Assembly (NCBI GenBank): GCA_025354165.1
Contig: JANXNI010000057.1
Span: 49,111-113,110, forward strand
DNA length: 64,000 nt
Reading direction: 5' to 3'
DNA from: Burkholderiales bacterium
Lineage (GTDB): Bacteria; Pseudomonadota; Gammaproteobacteria; Burkholderiales; Casimicrobiaceae
Shown here piece after piece: positions 9,054 through 17,934 of this stretch. The notes below the pieces were generated by a model. That model did no database searches. It saw only the letters and a program-made list of their open reading frames with translations, and was not told the DNA's origin. The translations under genes were made by a program, and so were the position numbers. Numbering within the stretch: position 1 is the stretch's first letter; every line of letters starts with the position of its first letter.

Positions 9054-10211
9054 TCAATTCTGTCGCCACGGCAACCCGCGATAGCGCCAGCCACCGCGTG
9101 AACTGCGATGCGCGACTGCATCCGGGTCGCCCTCAAACCCTTCGAGAATGTTGTAGGCCGTGAGGCCCAGTTCGGTCGCGCGTTTTGCCGCTGCAATCGA
9201 GCGAACTCCGGAGCGACAGAGCATGACCAGCGGCTTGCCGCCCGACGCATCCACCACTGAGCGAATTTGCGCGTCAAATTCCGGGTTCATCGCCATGCCG
9301 GGCCACTCTTTCCACGCGACGTGTAGTGCGTCCGGTACAAAGCCGACCCATTCTCGCTCCGCTTGCGTGCGAATGTCCACGAATACAGCCTTGCCCGATT
9401 GCCACCAACGCCACGCCAGCTCCGGCGACACGTCCCCCGCGTAACCCGCGGCTACCTTCGGCGCATCATCGTCGACTGCGCCCGCGTGATGTTGCACGCC
9501 GAGCCAAAGATTGGCGGGGACCGCTTCGTCAATGCGCCGCGGCTTTGGCAGGTGCAGCGCATCCATGATCGCGATGAATTCAGCGCGGGTTTTGTGGGCG
9601 AGACGACTGTTGTGAGCTCGCTCATGACCAATGCTGCTGTGAGCGCGGCCCCTGTAATCATGCGCAGGCCACACGAGGGTTTCCGGCGGCAGCGTGAACA
9701 AGCGCTCCGTAATGCTGGTGTAGAGCGCGTCGGCCGAACCTGACTGAAAATCAGTGCGGCCACACCCATCGATCAACAGCGTGTCTCCGGTAAACACGTT
9801 GTTGCGCCACAGAAACGACATACTCCCCGCCGTATGCCCCGGCGTATGAATTGCTCTGATCGATTCGCCGCCAAACTCAATCACGTCGCCGTCCTGCAGT
9901 TGCCGCGCCGCCGACTGAATGCCACATCCAGCGGGCACCGCAGCCTTTGCGCCAGTGTGCTCGATCAACTGACCGGCTGAGGTAATGTGATCGGCATGGG
10001 CGTGCGTCTCAAGAATCCAGTTGAGACGAACGTTATGTTCCTTCAGCGCCGCAAGATCGTGCTCCAGTTGCGTATCGACCGGGTCGATCAGCACGGCATC
10101 GCGCGTGGTTTCGTCAATCAGCAGATAGGTGTAGGTGGACGATTCGGGGTCGAACCATTGAATGGGTTGCATGAGGATGCTCTCGCTTTTGGGGATACTT
10201 TGATCAGGCAT
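9054..10211 (-). CDS. persulfide dioxygenase-rhodanese fusion protein
   Basis: Protein of 385 residues joining an ETHE1-type metallo-beta-lactamase domain (about 15-245) to a rhodanese domain (about 265-380). The first carries THAHADH, HTPGHTAGS and the GCGRTDFQ motif of persulfide dioxygenases, which oxidise glutathione persulfide to sulfite; the second has the active-site loop CRSGVRS and moves sulfur between thiosulfate, sulfite and glutathione. Fusions of this kind are known in Burkholderia. The start ATG (10211) overlaps the end of the upstream repressor gene by eight bases, so both are probably one operon. An internal Met (about residue 14) could also serve as start. Confidence 0.94.
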   Translation of the reverse strand: MPDQSIPKSESILMQPIQWFDPESSTYTYLLIDETTRDAVLIDPVDTQLEHDLAALKEHNVRLNWILETHAHADHITSAGQLIEHTGAKAAVPAGCGIQSAARQLQDGDVIEFGGESIRAIHTPGHTAGSMSFLWRNNVFTGDTLLIDGCGRTDFQSGSADALYTSITERLFTLPPETLVWPAHDYRGRAHSSIGHERAHNSRLAHKTRAEFIAIMDALHLPKPRRIDEAVPANLWLGVQHHAGAVDDDAPKVAAGYAGDVSPELAWRWWQSGKAVFVDIRTQAEREWVGFVPDALHVAWKEWPGMAMNPEFDAQIRSVVDASGGKPLVMLCRSGVRSIAAAKRATELGLTAYNILEGFEGDPDAVAHRSSRGGWRYRGLPWRQN

Positions 10212-10512
10212 ATTTTGCTAGCAAATTCGTCACACCATCAGGTGGCACCTGCCCGTGCTGCACGGCACAGCCAACGAGCACGAAGAATGCCTGATCGAGG
10301 GCGCGCCTGGCAGCAGTCAATTGCTGCGCGACGACTGCGCAGTCTTCGCCTTCTTCGATCAGACGTGCCACAGCGCGCACCTGCCCCTCGGCGCGACGCA
10401 GGCGCGAGGTCAGTGCCCGTACATTTGCGTCCGACATTGCGCTGCGCTTCGGTGCGCGTTTGGAAGAGACGACTTTCAGTGTGCCTGTGTTCGCTGGTTC
10501 GCTAATTTTCAT
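10204..10512 (-). CDS. CsoR/FrmR family repressor, probably reactive-sulfur responsive
   Basis: All-helical repressor of 102 residues (DUF156). The core RLRRAEGQVRAVARLIEEGEDC and QQLTAARRALDQAFF are diagnostic. Two cysteines are seen, in EDCAVV and VGCAVQ, while the histidine used by copper-binding CsoR is not at the usual place. Together with the sulfur genes on both sides this fits a persulfide sensor rather than a metal sensor; that is inference. The first 25 residues are an N-terminal extension, so MSDANVRAL may be the true start. A dyad operator lies nine bases upstream of the start. Confidence 0.88.
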   Translation of the reverse strand: MKISEPANTGTLKVVSSKRAPKRSAMSDANVRALTSRLRRAEGQVRAVARLIEEGEDCAVVAQQLTAARRALDQAFFVLVGCAVQHGQVPPDGVTNLLAKYA

Positions 10513-10520
10513 TATGTCTA

Positions 10521-10541
10521 ATATACTCCCTACCAGTATAT
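10521..10541. promoter_or_regulatory. dyad operator between repressor and YeeE/YedE genes
   Basis: Perfect 7-bp arms ATATACT and AGTATAT around a CCCTACC centre, placed between the divergent repressor and transport genes. A C-rich centre flanked by TAT/ATA arms resembles CsoR-family operators. Probably bound by the adjacent repressor to control both directions. Confidence 0.75.
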
Positions 10542-10564
10542 AAATGAAATGGTGCTTTTGACCT

Positions 10565-10981
10565 ATGCATCCCTATCTGGTTTCACTTTTTGGCGGGCTA
10601 TTGATCGGCGCGTCGGTATGGCTCATGCTCGCCGGTCTGGGTCGAGTCACTGGCATTAGCGGCATTGCAGCAACAGCACTCACTGCCCCAAAAGAAAGTC
10701 TGTGGCGTTACGCTTTCCTGATCGGACTCATCGGCGGTGGACTGCTGTTCATGCGCCTGTTCAACACGGCGTCCATAGGCGTTGCCAGCACACCCGGGTT
10801 GATCGTTGCCGGATTGCTGGTGGGGTTTGGCACCGTGCTCGGCGGCGGCTGCACGAGTGGCCACGGCGTATGCGGTTTGGGCCGTCGCTCGCCACGCTCG
10901 CTCATCGCGACGTTCACGTTTATGGTGGCAGGCATGGCAACGGTCGCTGTGATCCGTGCACTCAGTGGCAGTGCAGCATGA
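10565..10981 (+). CDS. YeeE/YedE family sulfur transport protein, first half
   Basis: Inner-membrane protein of 138 residues with four hydrophobic segments. The GGGCTSGHGVCGLGRRS motif with its conserved cysteine is the signature of YeeE/YedE proteins, which import thiosulfate or related sulfur species. The gene is a half-size unit; the second half is encoded by the next gene, overlapping by four bases, so the two products probably assemble as a pair like PmpA/PmpB. It is divergent from the dioxygenase/repressor operon across a shared operator. Confidence 0.92.
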   Translation: MHPYLVSLFGGLLIGASVWLMLAGLGRVTGISGIAATALTAPKESLWRYAFLIGLIGGGLLFMRLFNTASIGVASTPGLIVAGLLVGFGTVLGGGCTSGHGVCGLGRRSPRSLIATFTFMVAGMATVAVIRALSGSAA

Positions 10982-11430
10982 GTTCGACGATGTCGAATAT
11001 CCGCGCTGCAACCATCGCGCTTTTCGCAGGCATCCTCTTTGCGGCGGGCCTGACGCTTGGCGGCATGATGGATCCGCGTAAGGTGCAAGGCTTTCTAGAT
11101 GTTGGCGCTCTGTTTGGCTGGGGCGGCGGCAAGTGGGATCCCAGTCTTGCCTTTGTGATGGGCGGCGCGCTGGTGGTGTCACTGTTTGCCTTTGGCACGG
11201 TGAAGTCACATCACGTGCCGTGGGTGGGCGCGCGTTTCGAATTGCCAACACGACGTGACATTGATGCGAAGCTGGTCGTCGGGGCGATCCTGTTTGGAGT
11301 GGGCTGGGGCATCGCGGGCTATTGCCCCGGCCCCGCGCTGTCCAGCCTGTTCACTGGCGGCACGGACATTCTGTGGTTTCTGGGAGCGATGCTGCCGGGT
11401 ATGCTTGTCGCTAAGAAGTGGTTCTCCTGA
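10978..11430 (+). CDS. YeeE/YedE family sulfur transport protein, second half
   Basis: Protein of 150 residues with about four membrane segments. It holds GLTLGGMMDPRKVQGFLD and GWGIAGYCPGPALSS, the conserved cysteine motif of the second YeeE/YedE repeat. The ATG at 10978 overlaps the stop of the first half (ATGA). With that partner it would form one complete transporter moving reactive sulfur across the inner membrane for the persulfide dioxygenase pathway. Confidence 0.92.
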   Translation: MSSTMSNIRAATIALFAGILFAAGLTLGGMMDPRKVQGFLDVGALFGWGGGKWDPSLAFVMGGALVVSLFAFGTVKSHHVPWVGARFELPTRRDIDAKLVVGAILFGVGWGIAGYCPGPALSSLFTGGTDILWFLGAMLPGMLVAKKWFS

Positions 11431-11445
11431 TCTGAAATTTGAGTG

Positions 11446-11799
11446 ATGTCACCCAGTCCACAACCCAGAGACATTGTCCTCGTTCAAAGCATGCGCAACA
11501 CCATCATGGTGGCGAGTGTGCTGGCTTCGGCCGCGCTGCTCGGCGTGATGGCTTTCGTCGGTGCGACGCATGGGCTGCAGGGCGGGTCATCGTCGACGTT
11601 GATCCGCTTTTCAGTAGGTGCAATGGCATTACTGGCGGTAGCATTTTCCGTCGTCGCGCTGGTGCTGCTGTCGCACGCGAGTCGCGACTCGGATCCCGAT
11701 TTGATCGAGCGTGACTGGAGGCGTGCGCACCGCTGCGTGATGATCGCGGGCGCTGCTTTTGTGCTGTTTGCATTTGGCGCGCTCTGGGTCGCGCTGTGA
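11446..11799 (+). CDS. hypothetical membrane protein
   Basis: A 117-residue protein with three predicted membrane segments (about 20-40, 52-76 and 96-116) and a short charged loop SRDSDPDLIERDWRRAH between the second and third. I do not recognise a family. It starts 15 bases after the YeeE/YedE pair and could be the last gene of that operon. ATG 11446 is chosen over GTG 11443. Confidence 0.6.
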   Translation: MSPSPQPRDIVLVQSMRNTIMVASVLASAALLGVMAFVGATHGLQGGSSSTLIRFSVGAMALLAVAFSVVALVLLSHASRDSDPDLIERDWRRAHRCVMIAGAAFVLFAFGALWVAL

Positions 11800-11841
11800 C
11801 CTGTTCGGGTCTCTGCAAAAACGAATTTTTACAGGCGCCCG

Positions 11842-12531
11842 TTAGCAGAGAAACGAAAACCTGACACCGTGCAATCGATCCGGTAGCAGATACATGTTCC
11901 ACGCGACCAGCAGTAGCAGCATGGCACCCAGCCAGCGTCGCGTTTGGCGCGTGCGCAATCGCTTCACGGCGGTCTGCGACAACATACCGAGCGCGAGCAA
12001 CACCGGGAGCGTTGATGCGCCGAACGCCGCCATCACCAGCGCGCCGTCAAGAGGATTCGCGGCGAGTACGGCGAGCCCCAACGCGCTATAGATCATGCCG
12101 CATGGCAGCATGCCCCACAGCGCGCCACGAATGAAATCGCCGCCCGCACCTGACTTCGATGACGCCCACTTGCGCGGGCCTTCAAGTCCGCGCCACACGC
12201 GACGACCCGCACTTTCAACCGGCGCGTACGCCTGCTGAAAGCCCATAAGATAGAGCGCCGAGAACAGGAGCAACAGGTTCGGCAGCAACAGCCATGCAGT
12301 TTGCAGCACCTCGCTGCGCAAGAAACTCGTTGCGGCAGCGCTGAAAGCGGCGACCATCGCACCGAGCAGCGAATAGACACTGATGCGGCCAAGGTGCGAC
12401 ACCAGCGGTTGTCGCGGGCGTTCGGGGGTGCGAGTGACCAGAGCCAGTGTGATCGGGCCGCACATGGTGGCGCAGTGGCCCGCACCCATCAGCCCCATGA
12501 TGACGGCAGATGCGAGAAGCGAGAGCGTCAT
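11842..12531 (-). CDS. TauE/SafE-like membrane protein of the cbb3 oxidase cluster
   Basis: Polytopic inner-membrane protein of 229 residues with about six hydrophobic segments. Two conserved cysteine motifs stand out: GAGHCATMCGP near the N terminus and WGMLPCGMIYSAL in the second half, both typical of the UreH/TauE-like proteins found next to cbb3 oxidase maturation genes and thought to handle copper or redox equivalents. It is the last gene of the minus-strand cluster, 15 bases after hemN. The precise substrate is unknown. Confidence 0.85.
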   Translation of the reverse strand: MTLSLLASAVIMGLMGAGHCATMCGPITLALVTRTPERPRQPLVSHLGRISVYSLLGAMVAAFSAAATSFLRSEVLQTAWLLLPNLLLLFSALYLMGFQQAYAPVESAGRRVWRGLEGPRKWASSKSGAGGDFIRGALWGMLPCGMIYSALGLAVLAANPLDGALVMAAFGASTLPVLLALGMLSQTAVKRLRTRQTRRWLGAMLLLLVAWNMYLLPDRLHGVRFSFLC

Positions 12532-12546
12532 ATTGGAGTGAGTTGG

Positions 12547-13905
12547 CTAGGCGATGCGTGAGAAGGTGATCGTCTGTTCACGCTTCAATGGCAAGTGCGC
12601 GTCAAACACCATAGCCACCGCGCGCAGCAGCAGTCGCCCTCGCGGCGTTACTACCAGCTGCGAGTCATCAAGCGTGACAATGCCTTCAGCGACAAACTGC
12701 GCAAGCGCTTTGCGCTCAGCGCTGAAATAAGTCTCGCAGTCAATCGCAAAGACTTGCGCGATGGCGGCCCAGTTGACGCTCCCCATGCACATGATCTGCT
12801 CAATCACTGCCGCGCGAACCTGGTCATCGTGAGTCAGTGCAAAGCCACGCACCGTGGCGAATTCCCCGCTTTCGATGCGCTCGCGATAGACATCAAGCTG
12901 CGGGCTATTTTGCGAGAACACGCCGTTAAGATTGCTGATCGCTGATACACCGAGTCCGATGAGATCGGTGCTTTGATGCGTGCTGTAGCCCTGAAAATTA
13001 CGGCGCAACGTACCTGCGCTCAGCGCTTGTGCCAGCGAGTCGCTGGGTTTGGCGAAATGGTCGAGGCCAATCGCCACGTAACCCGCATCAACGAGACGCT
13101 CGGTTGCATAGAGAAAAAGCTCCGTACGCAACTCAATGGTTGGCAGCGTATGCGTTGGTATGCGCCGCTGCGCCTTGAAGCGCTCAGGGATGTGGGCATA
13201 GTTGAACAGGGCCAGGCGATCAGGTTCAAGTGATAGCGTCCGTTCGAGTGTCGCCGCAAATGTCTCACGCGACTGAATCGGTAAACCATAAACCAGATCA
13301 AACGAGATCGACGGAATGCCGCTATCTCGGGCGGCACGAACTGCCTGGGCTGTTTGCTCAAACGATTGCGAGCGATGGATGAGCGTCTGCACGCGCTCGT
13401 CAAAGTCCTGCACCCCGTAACTGACGCGGTTGAAGCCCATCGCGGGCAGAGCGCTTACGTAGGCTGCGTCGAGATAGCGCGGATCCAGTTCAATGCTTTG
13501 CTCGCGCTCGCCGAGCAATTCGAACTTACTCGACAAATCAGCCATCAGACGGCTAAGTTGTTCGATGGTCAGAAAGTTTGGTGTGCCGCCGCCAAATGCC
13601 AGTTGCGCAATCGGCAACTCCGGCACCGTGTCGGAAATCAGCGCCGTTTCCTGCGTCAGAGTAACCAGGTATTCGTTCGCCACCGTCGTGCTCTTGCTGA
13701 TGATCTTGTTACACGCGCAGTAGTGACACAGCGAGCGGCAGAAGGGCACGTGCACGTAGAGCGAAGCACGACGATGCTGCATCGTTTGCAGCGCCCGTGC
13801 GTAGTCTTCAGCCTGAAAGGTTGCGGTGAATCGATCGGCAGTGGGATACGAGGTATATCGCGGCCCATTGAGGTCAAAGCGATTGAGTACGTCTGCTGAA
13901 AACAC
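12547..13905 (-). CDS. hemN: oxygen-independent coproporphyrinogen III oxidase
   Basis: Radical-SAM enzyme of 452 residues that decarboxylates coproporphyrinogen III to protoporphyrinogen IX without oxygen, supplying haem under microaerobic or anaerobic growth. The cluster motif is CRSLCHYCACNK (about residues 56-67), preceded by YTSYPTADRF and followed by AFGGGTPNFL and RVSYGVQDFD. Length and order match E. coli HemN. It lies at the end of the cco cluster, a recurrent location, and an FNR-like box (13967-13980) sits 62 bases upstream. Confidence 0.96.
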   Translation of the reverse strand: MFSADVLNRFDLNGPRYTSYPTADRFTATFQAEDYARALQTMQHRRASLYVHVPFCRSLCHYCACNKIISKSTTVANEYLVTLTQETALISDTVPELPIAQLAFGGGTPNFLTIEQLSRLMADLSSKFELLGEREQSIELDPRYLDAAYVSALPAMGFNRVSYGVQDFDERVQTLIHRSQSFEQTAQAVRAARDSGIPSISFDLVYGLPIQSRETFAATLERTLSLEPDRLALFNYAHIPERFKAQRRIPTHTLPTIELRTELFLYATERLVDAGYVAIGLDHFAKPSDSLAQALSAGTLRRNFQGYSTHQSTDLIGLGVSAISNLNGVFSQNSPQLDVYRERIESGEFATVRGFALTHDDQVRAAVIEQIMCMGSVNWAAIAQVFAIDCETYFSAERKALAQFVAEGIVTLDDSQLVVTPRGRLLLRAVAMVFDAHLPLKREQTITFSRIA

Positions 13906-13966
13906 GGCTAGTGCTGTAGTTCGGATGAAGTCGGCACGAGTATCGAACCAACAACGGCGGTTGTTG

Positions 13967-13980
13967 TTGACCCAAGTCAG
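13967..13980 (-). promoter_or_regulatory. candidate FNR-type box upstream of hemN
   Basis: TTGAC-CCAA-GTCAG, nine of ten positions of a TTGAY-N4-RTCAA dyad, centred about 68 bases before the hemN ATG. It overlaps the 3' end of the small membrane-protein gene, so hemN may have its own anaerobic promoter. Confidence 0.55.
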
Positions 13981-14234
13981 CGCAACGGTCGCTGCTTCGA
14001 TTTTTCTGCGTTGTCAGCGTGCAACCACAATGCAGTTAAGCTGACGATGATCATGATGAACCAGAATACAAAGAAACCAACGGTATAGGCTGACGGTCTC
14101 GACACACCTGATTGCACGCCGAACAGCATGATCGTCTCGGGGTCGATCAATGTGAACAACACGGCGTCGGCCAGCGCTGCGCCAAGAAAAGCGGGCCACA
14201 ACACAGCCCCCCAGGTGGCGGCGTTGAACTTCAT
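13977..14234 (-). CDS. small two-helix membrane protein between ccoH and hemN
   Basis: Protein of 85 residues with two hydrophobic segments (about 9-30 and 49-73) and a charged tail HADNAEKSKQRPLR. The ATG at 14234 has a strong GGAGGAGG upstream, so the longer open frame to 14324 is not used. I do not recognise a family; similar small proteins accompany cbb3 oxidase genes in betaproteobacteria. A role in oxidase assembly is a guess from position only. Confidence 0.75.
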   Translation of the reverse strand: MKFNAATWGAVLWPAFLGAALADAVLFTLIDPETIMLFGVQSGVSRPSAYTVGFFVFWFIMIIVSLTALWLHADNAEKSKQRPLR

Positions 14235-14265
14235 GCATCCTCCTCCAAAACCAGATAAGGGCGCA

Positions 14266-14748
14266 CTAGCGGTGTGCCGGAATGAGTAGAGACTCCACAC
14301 GCCAGCTTCGCAAGGGCGCATCATTGACGATCACGCGACGACGCTCGCCGAGCTGCTTCTGCAACGGAATCTCGTATACGCCTGCCACATTCGGCGAGAC
14401 GGTAGCTCGAATATCCAGATCGGGTTCGACCGGATGCGCAAGCACCACCTCAATACGGTCGCGCAGCAGCGAATCGGGAAACGTAATCAAAACGGCACGC
14501 TCAGTTACGACCATTTTCATGGTACTCAAACCCAGCTCCTCGGCCCGATGCAGATGTGCAAGATGCGCATTAATTGCCTTGCCCTGCTGGTAGTAGTCGC
14601 TTGCCACCAGACCGTCCGGATGCCGGACAATGAAAAACGCGGTGATGATGCAGGCAACGACCACCGAAGCCGGACCAGCGATCAGAATGCCAGGCCATAT
14701 CCAGCGGCTCACAGGCACTATGAGAGGATCGGCGGTTGTTGAATTCAC
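14266..14748 (-). CDS. ccoH: FixH/CcoH family cbb3 oxidase assembly protein
   Basis: Single-span membrane protein of 160 residues, anchor at about 17-42 with most of the chain periplasmic. The HPDGLVASDYYQQGKAIN stretch is the conserved centre of the FixH/CcoH family, needed for stable assembly of cbb3 cytochrome oxidase. It starts three bases after ccoG ends. Because it lies in the standard place between ccoG and hemN, the call is secure even though this family is poorly conserved. Confidence 0.92.
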   Translation of the reverse strand: MNSTTADPLIVPVSRWIWPGILIAGPASVVVACIITAFFIVRHPDGLVASDYYQQGKAINAHLAHLHRAEELGLSTMKMVVTERAVLITFPDSLLRDRIEVVLAHPVEPDLDIRATVSPNVAGVYEIPLQKQLGERRRVIVNDAPLRSWRVESLLIPAHR

Positions 14749-14751
14749 AGG

Positions 14752-16161
14752 TTACCTCGGAACAAGAAATACAGTCTTCTCGGTGACGCTGATGGCAGCG
14801 TCCTGTTCAGACTGAACTTTGAAATGAATGGTGTGACTGCCTGGCTTGGCAGTGTCGACCGGGATACGCACCGCAACGCTCGAAGCGGCAGTCGACGCGG
14901 GCTCAGCGATGATCTGGCCGCCACGATTGATTTGCGCGTCAGGGAGTCCATCTACGGTAACGACAAAGCGTTGGGCTCGCTCAGCCGTGTTCATTAGATT
15001 GAATTTGTAGATATTTTCAATGTAGCGCCCCTCGACTTCACGCGCCAGCACCCGTTGATCGCGAATGACGTCAACCTTGAGCGGATTGCGCAAAAGCAAC
15101 GATGCCGCAAGCCCACCCACCAGCACTACCAGCACGCTGAAGTAAATGATGATCCGCGGGCGCAGCATATGCTTTCGAATAGCTGCCACACTCCAGTTTT
15201 TTTCCAGCGCGTTTTCGGTGGAATACCGAATCAGGCCCTTCGGATAGCTCATCTTGTCCATCACCGTGTCGCAGACATCAATACACGCCGAGCAGCCGAT
15301 ACATTCGTATTGCAGCCCTTCACGAATATCGATACCGGTGGGACAAACCTGAACGCACAGCGAGCAATCGACGCATGATCCAAGATTAAGTGCTTTCAAC
15401 GCAACGGCATCGACGGATTTTTTGCGACCACCACGCGGTTCGCCGCGCGCCTGGTCATAGGTCACGATCATCGTGTCACGATCAAACATGACGCTCTGAA
15501 AGCGTGCGTAGGGGCACATGTATTTGCAGACCTGTTCCCGCATGAAACCAGCATTTCCCCACGTCGCGAAGGCATAGAAAAATATCCAGAACGTTTCCCA
15601 CGGCCCGGTGGAAAGCGATAGCACCTCTTGCATCAGGGAATGAATCGGCGTGAAGTAACCGACAAACGTGAATCCGGTCCACAAGCCGATCAGTATCCAA
15701 AAAAAGTGCTTTCCGCCTTTGCGCCACAGTTTGTTCGCAGACATTGGGGCTTGATCGAGTTTGATTCTGGCGGCGCGATCACCCTCAAACTTCTCTTCGA
15801 TCCACATGAATATTTCGGTGTACACCGTCTGCGGGCACGCATAGCCGCAGAACACGCGACCGGCAATCGCAGTAACGAAGAACAGCGCGTAAGCAGAGAC
15901 GATCAGGATGAACGTCAGATACAACACATCCTGTGGCCAGAACACCCAGTCGAAGATATAGAACTTGCGTGCATTCAGGTCAAATAGCACCGCCTGACGA
16001 CCATTCCACGGCAACCACGCCAAGCCATAAAAAATGGCCTGCGTGAAGAACACCATGAACACCCGCAGATTGGCAAAGCGACCCACAACAGATTTCGTGT
16101 AGATTTTTTTCTGCGATTGATAGAGCGAGATTACCTTCGTCTCGCCCGTTGCGATACTCAT
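14752..16161 (-). CDS. ccoG: cytochrome c oxidase accessory protein CcoG
   Basis: Inner-membrane iron-sulfur protein of 469 residues (RdxA/FixG). Five hydrophobic segments surround FCGYACPQTVYTEIF, followed by two ferredoxin-type motifs CVDCSLCVQVCP and CIGCSACIDVCD; a beta-rich C-terminal domain lies in the periplasm. CcoG reduces copper(II) for delivery to the cbb3 catalytic subunit. ATG 16161 (MSIATGETKV) is chosen; an upstream extension of 35 codons shows no family similarity. It follows ccoP by 22 bases. Confidence 0.96.
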   Translation of the reverse strand: MSIATGETKVISLYQSQKKIYTKSVVGRFANLRVFMVFFTQAIFYGLAWLPWNGRQAVLFDLNARKFYIFDWVFWPQDVLYLTFILIVSAYALFFVTAIAGRVFCGYACPQTVYTEIFMWIEEKFEGDRAARIKLDQAPMSANKLWRKGGKHFFWILIGLWTGFTFVGYFTPIHSLMQEVLSLSTGPWETFWIFFYAFATWGNAGFMREQVCKYMCPYARFQSVMFDRDTMIVTYDQARGEPRGGRKKSVDAVALKALNLGSCVDCSLCVQVCPTGIDIREGLQYECIGCSACIDVCDTVMDKMSYPKGLIRYSTENALEKNWSVAAIRKHMLRPRIIIYFSVLVVLVGGLAASLLLRNPLKVDVIRDQRVLAREVEGRYIENIYKFNLMNTAERAQRFVVTVDGLPDAQINRGGQIIAEPASTAASSVAVRIPVDTAKPGSHTIHFKVQSEQDAAISVTEKTVFLVPR

Positions 16162-16183
16162 GGCTGGGCGCTGACTTCTTGCA

Positions 16184-17134
16184 TTATGGCTTGCGGTTGG
16201 ACTGTAGTTGCGATTGCGCCTGCTCTTGAGATTGCGCGTACACGTAAGCCGCCAGCAAATGCACACGGGCTTCGCCCAATATGTCTTTTTGTGCTGGCAT
16301 GTGACCCTGGCGGCCTTTGGTCACCGTTTCTACGATGGTTGCGAGGCTGCCGCCATAGAGCCAAATGTTGTCGGTAAGATTGGGCGCCCCGAGTGCAACA
16401 TTACCCTTGCCGTCTGGCCCGTGACAGGCCGCACACGTTTGCTTGAACGTGCCCTCACCGCGACCTACTGCAGCAGCTACAGTAGATCGCCCTGACAACG
16501 ACAATACATACTGTGCGGCGTCGGTGATCTGCTCGGGTTTCAGCGCCGCCGTGAATGCGGGCATTACGCCATTCCGGCCCTCAAGTATCGTCGTCTCAAT
16601 CGCCTCCGGCGTACCCCCATATAGCCAGTCGTTGTCGACAAGATTCGGGAAGCCCTTTGATCCACGCATATCGGTGCCATGACATTGCACGCAGTAGGTC
16701 TGGAACAGTCGGCCGCCGATCTTTAGCGCCCCGTTGTCGACCGAGACTGTCTTCACGTCCTGCTTTGCGTACGCGTCAAAGATCGGATCAGTCTCTGCTT
16801 TGACCTCGTTCACCTCGGCTCGGTAGCGCGAGGCGGTGCTCCAACCAAGCAGGCCGTTAGTGACGATCAAGCCGGGATACAGCAGTAGGTAACCGAAGGC
16901 GAAAATCACGGTGAGGTAGAAGAGATTCGACCACCACTTGGGCAGCGGATTGTCGTATTCGCGCAACCCGTCCCATTCGTTCTGGCCGTGCAATTGAGCT
17001 TCCGCAGAGTGTTCCTTTTTTGTGCTGTTCGCACGCAAAATCCACAGGCAGGCGAGCAAGCTCACCACCGTCATGATGGCGACATACCAGCCCCAACCGG
17101 GCGCAAGAAAACCAGACGCCAGTAGATCGTTCAT
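16184..17134 (-). CDS. ccoP: cbb3-type cytochrome c oxidase subunit III (dihaem)
   Basis: Membrane-bound dihaem cytochrome c of 316 residues. Two N-terminal membrane segments (about 13-33 and 70-92) are followed by two cytochrome c domains with CVQCH and CAACH haem sites and distal methionines in GVMPAF and GHMPAQ. It passes electrons from cytochrome c to CcoO and CcoN. The start overlaps the ccoQ stop (ATGA), indicating coupled translation. Confidence 0.97.
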   Translation of the reverse strand: MNDLLASGFLAPGWGWYVAIMTVVSLLACLWILRANSTKKEHSAEAQLHGQNEWDGLREYDNPLPKWWSNLFYLTVIFAFGYLLLYPGLIVTNGLLGWSTASRYRAEVNEVKAETDPIFDAYAKQDVKTVSVDNGALKIGGRLFQTYCVQCHGTDMRGSKGFPNLVDNDWLYGGTPEAIETTILEGRNGVMPAFTAALKPEQITDAAQYVLSLSGRSTVAAAVGRGEGTFKQTCAACHGPDGKGNVALGAPNLTDNIWLYGGSLATIVETVTKGRQGHMPAQKDILGEARVHLLAAYVYAQSQEQAQSQLQSNRKP

Positions 17135-17307
17135 CGCGGGCCTCCCAGATCAGGCGTAGTAGCGTAGGGTTTACGGTCATCGTCGAGCAGCGTGTCGTTC
17201 ATCACCAGGTCAGCCTTCTGCTTACTGCCAGGACGCCAAGCCCACCAAACGATACCGATAAAAGTTAGCAATGAAACGACGGTCACAATGCTTCTGAGTT
17301 CGTTCAT
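17131..17307 (-). CDS. ccoQ: cbb3-type cytochrome c oxidase subunit CcoQ
   Basis: Short protein of 58 residues with one membrane helix (about 6-24, [17 protein letters not shown]) and a charged cytoplasmic tail. Position between ccoO and ccoP with four-base overlaps on both sides identifies it. CcoQ stabilises the interaction of CcoP with the CcoNO core. It was found by translating the gap between the two larger genes. Confidence 0.9.
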   Translation of the reverse strand: MNELRSIVTVVSLLTFIGIVWWAWRPGSKQKADLVMNDTLLDDDRKPYATTPDLGGPR

Positions 17308-17924
17308 GACTGCCCCTTCGATGCTTTGATTTGAATGCCCAGTCCTTGCAGATACGCGATCAATGCGTCCAGCTCGGTCTTGTCTTTAATAACGGATTCA
17401 GCGTTGGCAATTTCTTCGTCGCTGTACGGATGGCCTAACGTTTTCAAAACTTTCATTCGTCGATTCACCGACGGCCCAGTAATAGGGCGATCAAGGAAGT
17501 CATATCGCGGCATGTTGGAGTCCGGCACCACAGCACGCGGATTGTCAAGATGCAGTCGATGCCAGTCGTCACTGTAACGGCCACCCACGCGAGCAAGATC
17601 CGGCCCGGTGCGTTTACTGCCCCACTGAAACGGACGGTCATAAACGAACTCACCAGCTACCGAGTAGGGGCCGTAGCGCTCGGTCTCGGCACGGAATGGG
17701 CGAATCATCTGCGAGTGACAGTTGTAGCAACCCTCACGCACGTAGATGTCACGACCGACCAGACGCAGCGGGTCGTACGGTTTGAGACCGGCGACTGGTT
17801 CGATGAGGTTCTTCTGGAAGAACAAAGGAACTATTTCAACCAGTCCGCCGATGCTGACAACGAAGATGACCAGCGCAATCAGCAGCCCTGTTTTGCGCTC
17901 AATGGTGTCGTGTGTAATTTTCAT
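17304..17924 (-). CDS. ccoO: cbb3-type cytochrome c oxidase subunit II (monohaem)
   Basis: Monohaem cytochrome c subunit of 206 residues with one N-terminal membrane anchor (about 14-34) and the haem site CYNCH in [15 protein letters not shown], the invariant CcoO sequence. [22 protein letters not shown] carries the distal methionine. ATG 17924 has AGGAAGAG upstream; an open extension of 24 codons is not conserved. It starts 10 bases after ccoN. Confidence 0.97.
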   Translation of the reverse strand: MKITHDTIERKTGLLIALVIFVVSIGGLVEIVPLFFQKNLIEPVAGLKPYDPLRLVGRDIYVREGCYNCHSQMIRPFRAETERYGPYSVAGEFVYDRPFQWGSKRTGPDLARVGGRYSDDWHRLHLDNPRAVVPDSNMPRYDFLDRPITGPSVNRRMKVLKTLGHPYSDEEIANAESVIKDKTELDALIAYLQGLGIQIKASKGQS

Positions 17925-17934
17925 CGTGCTCTTC

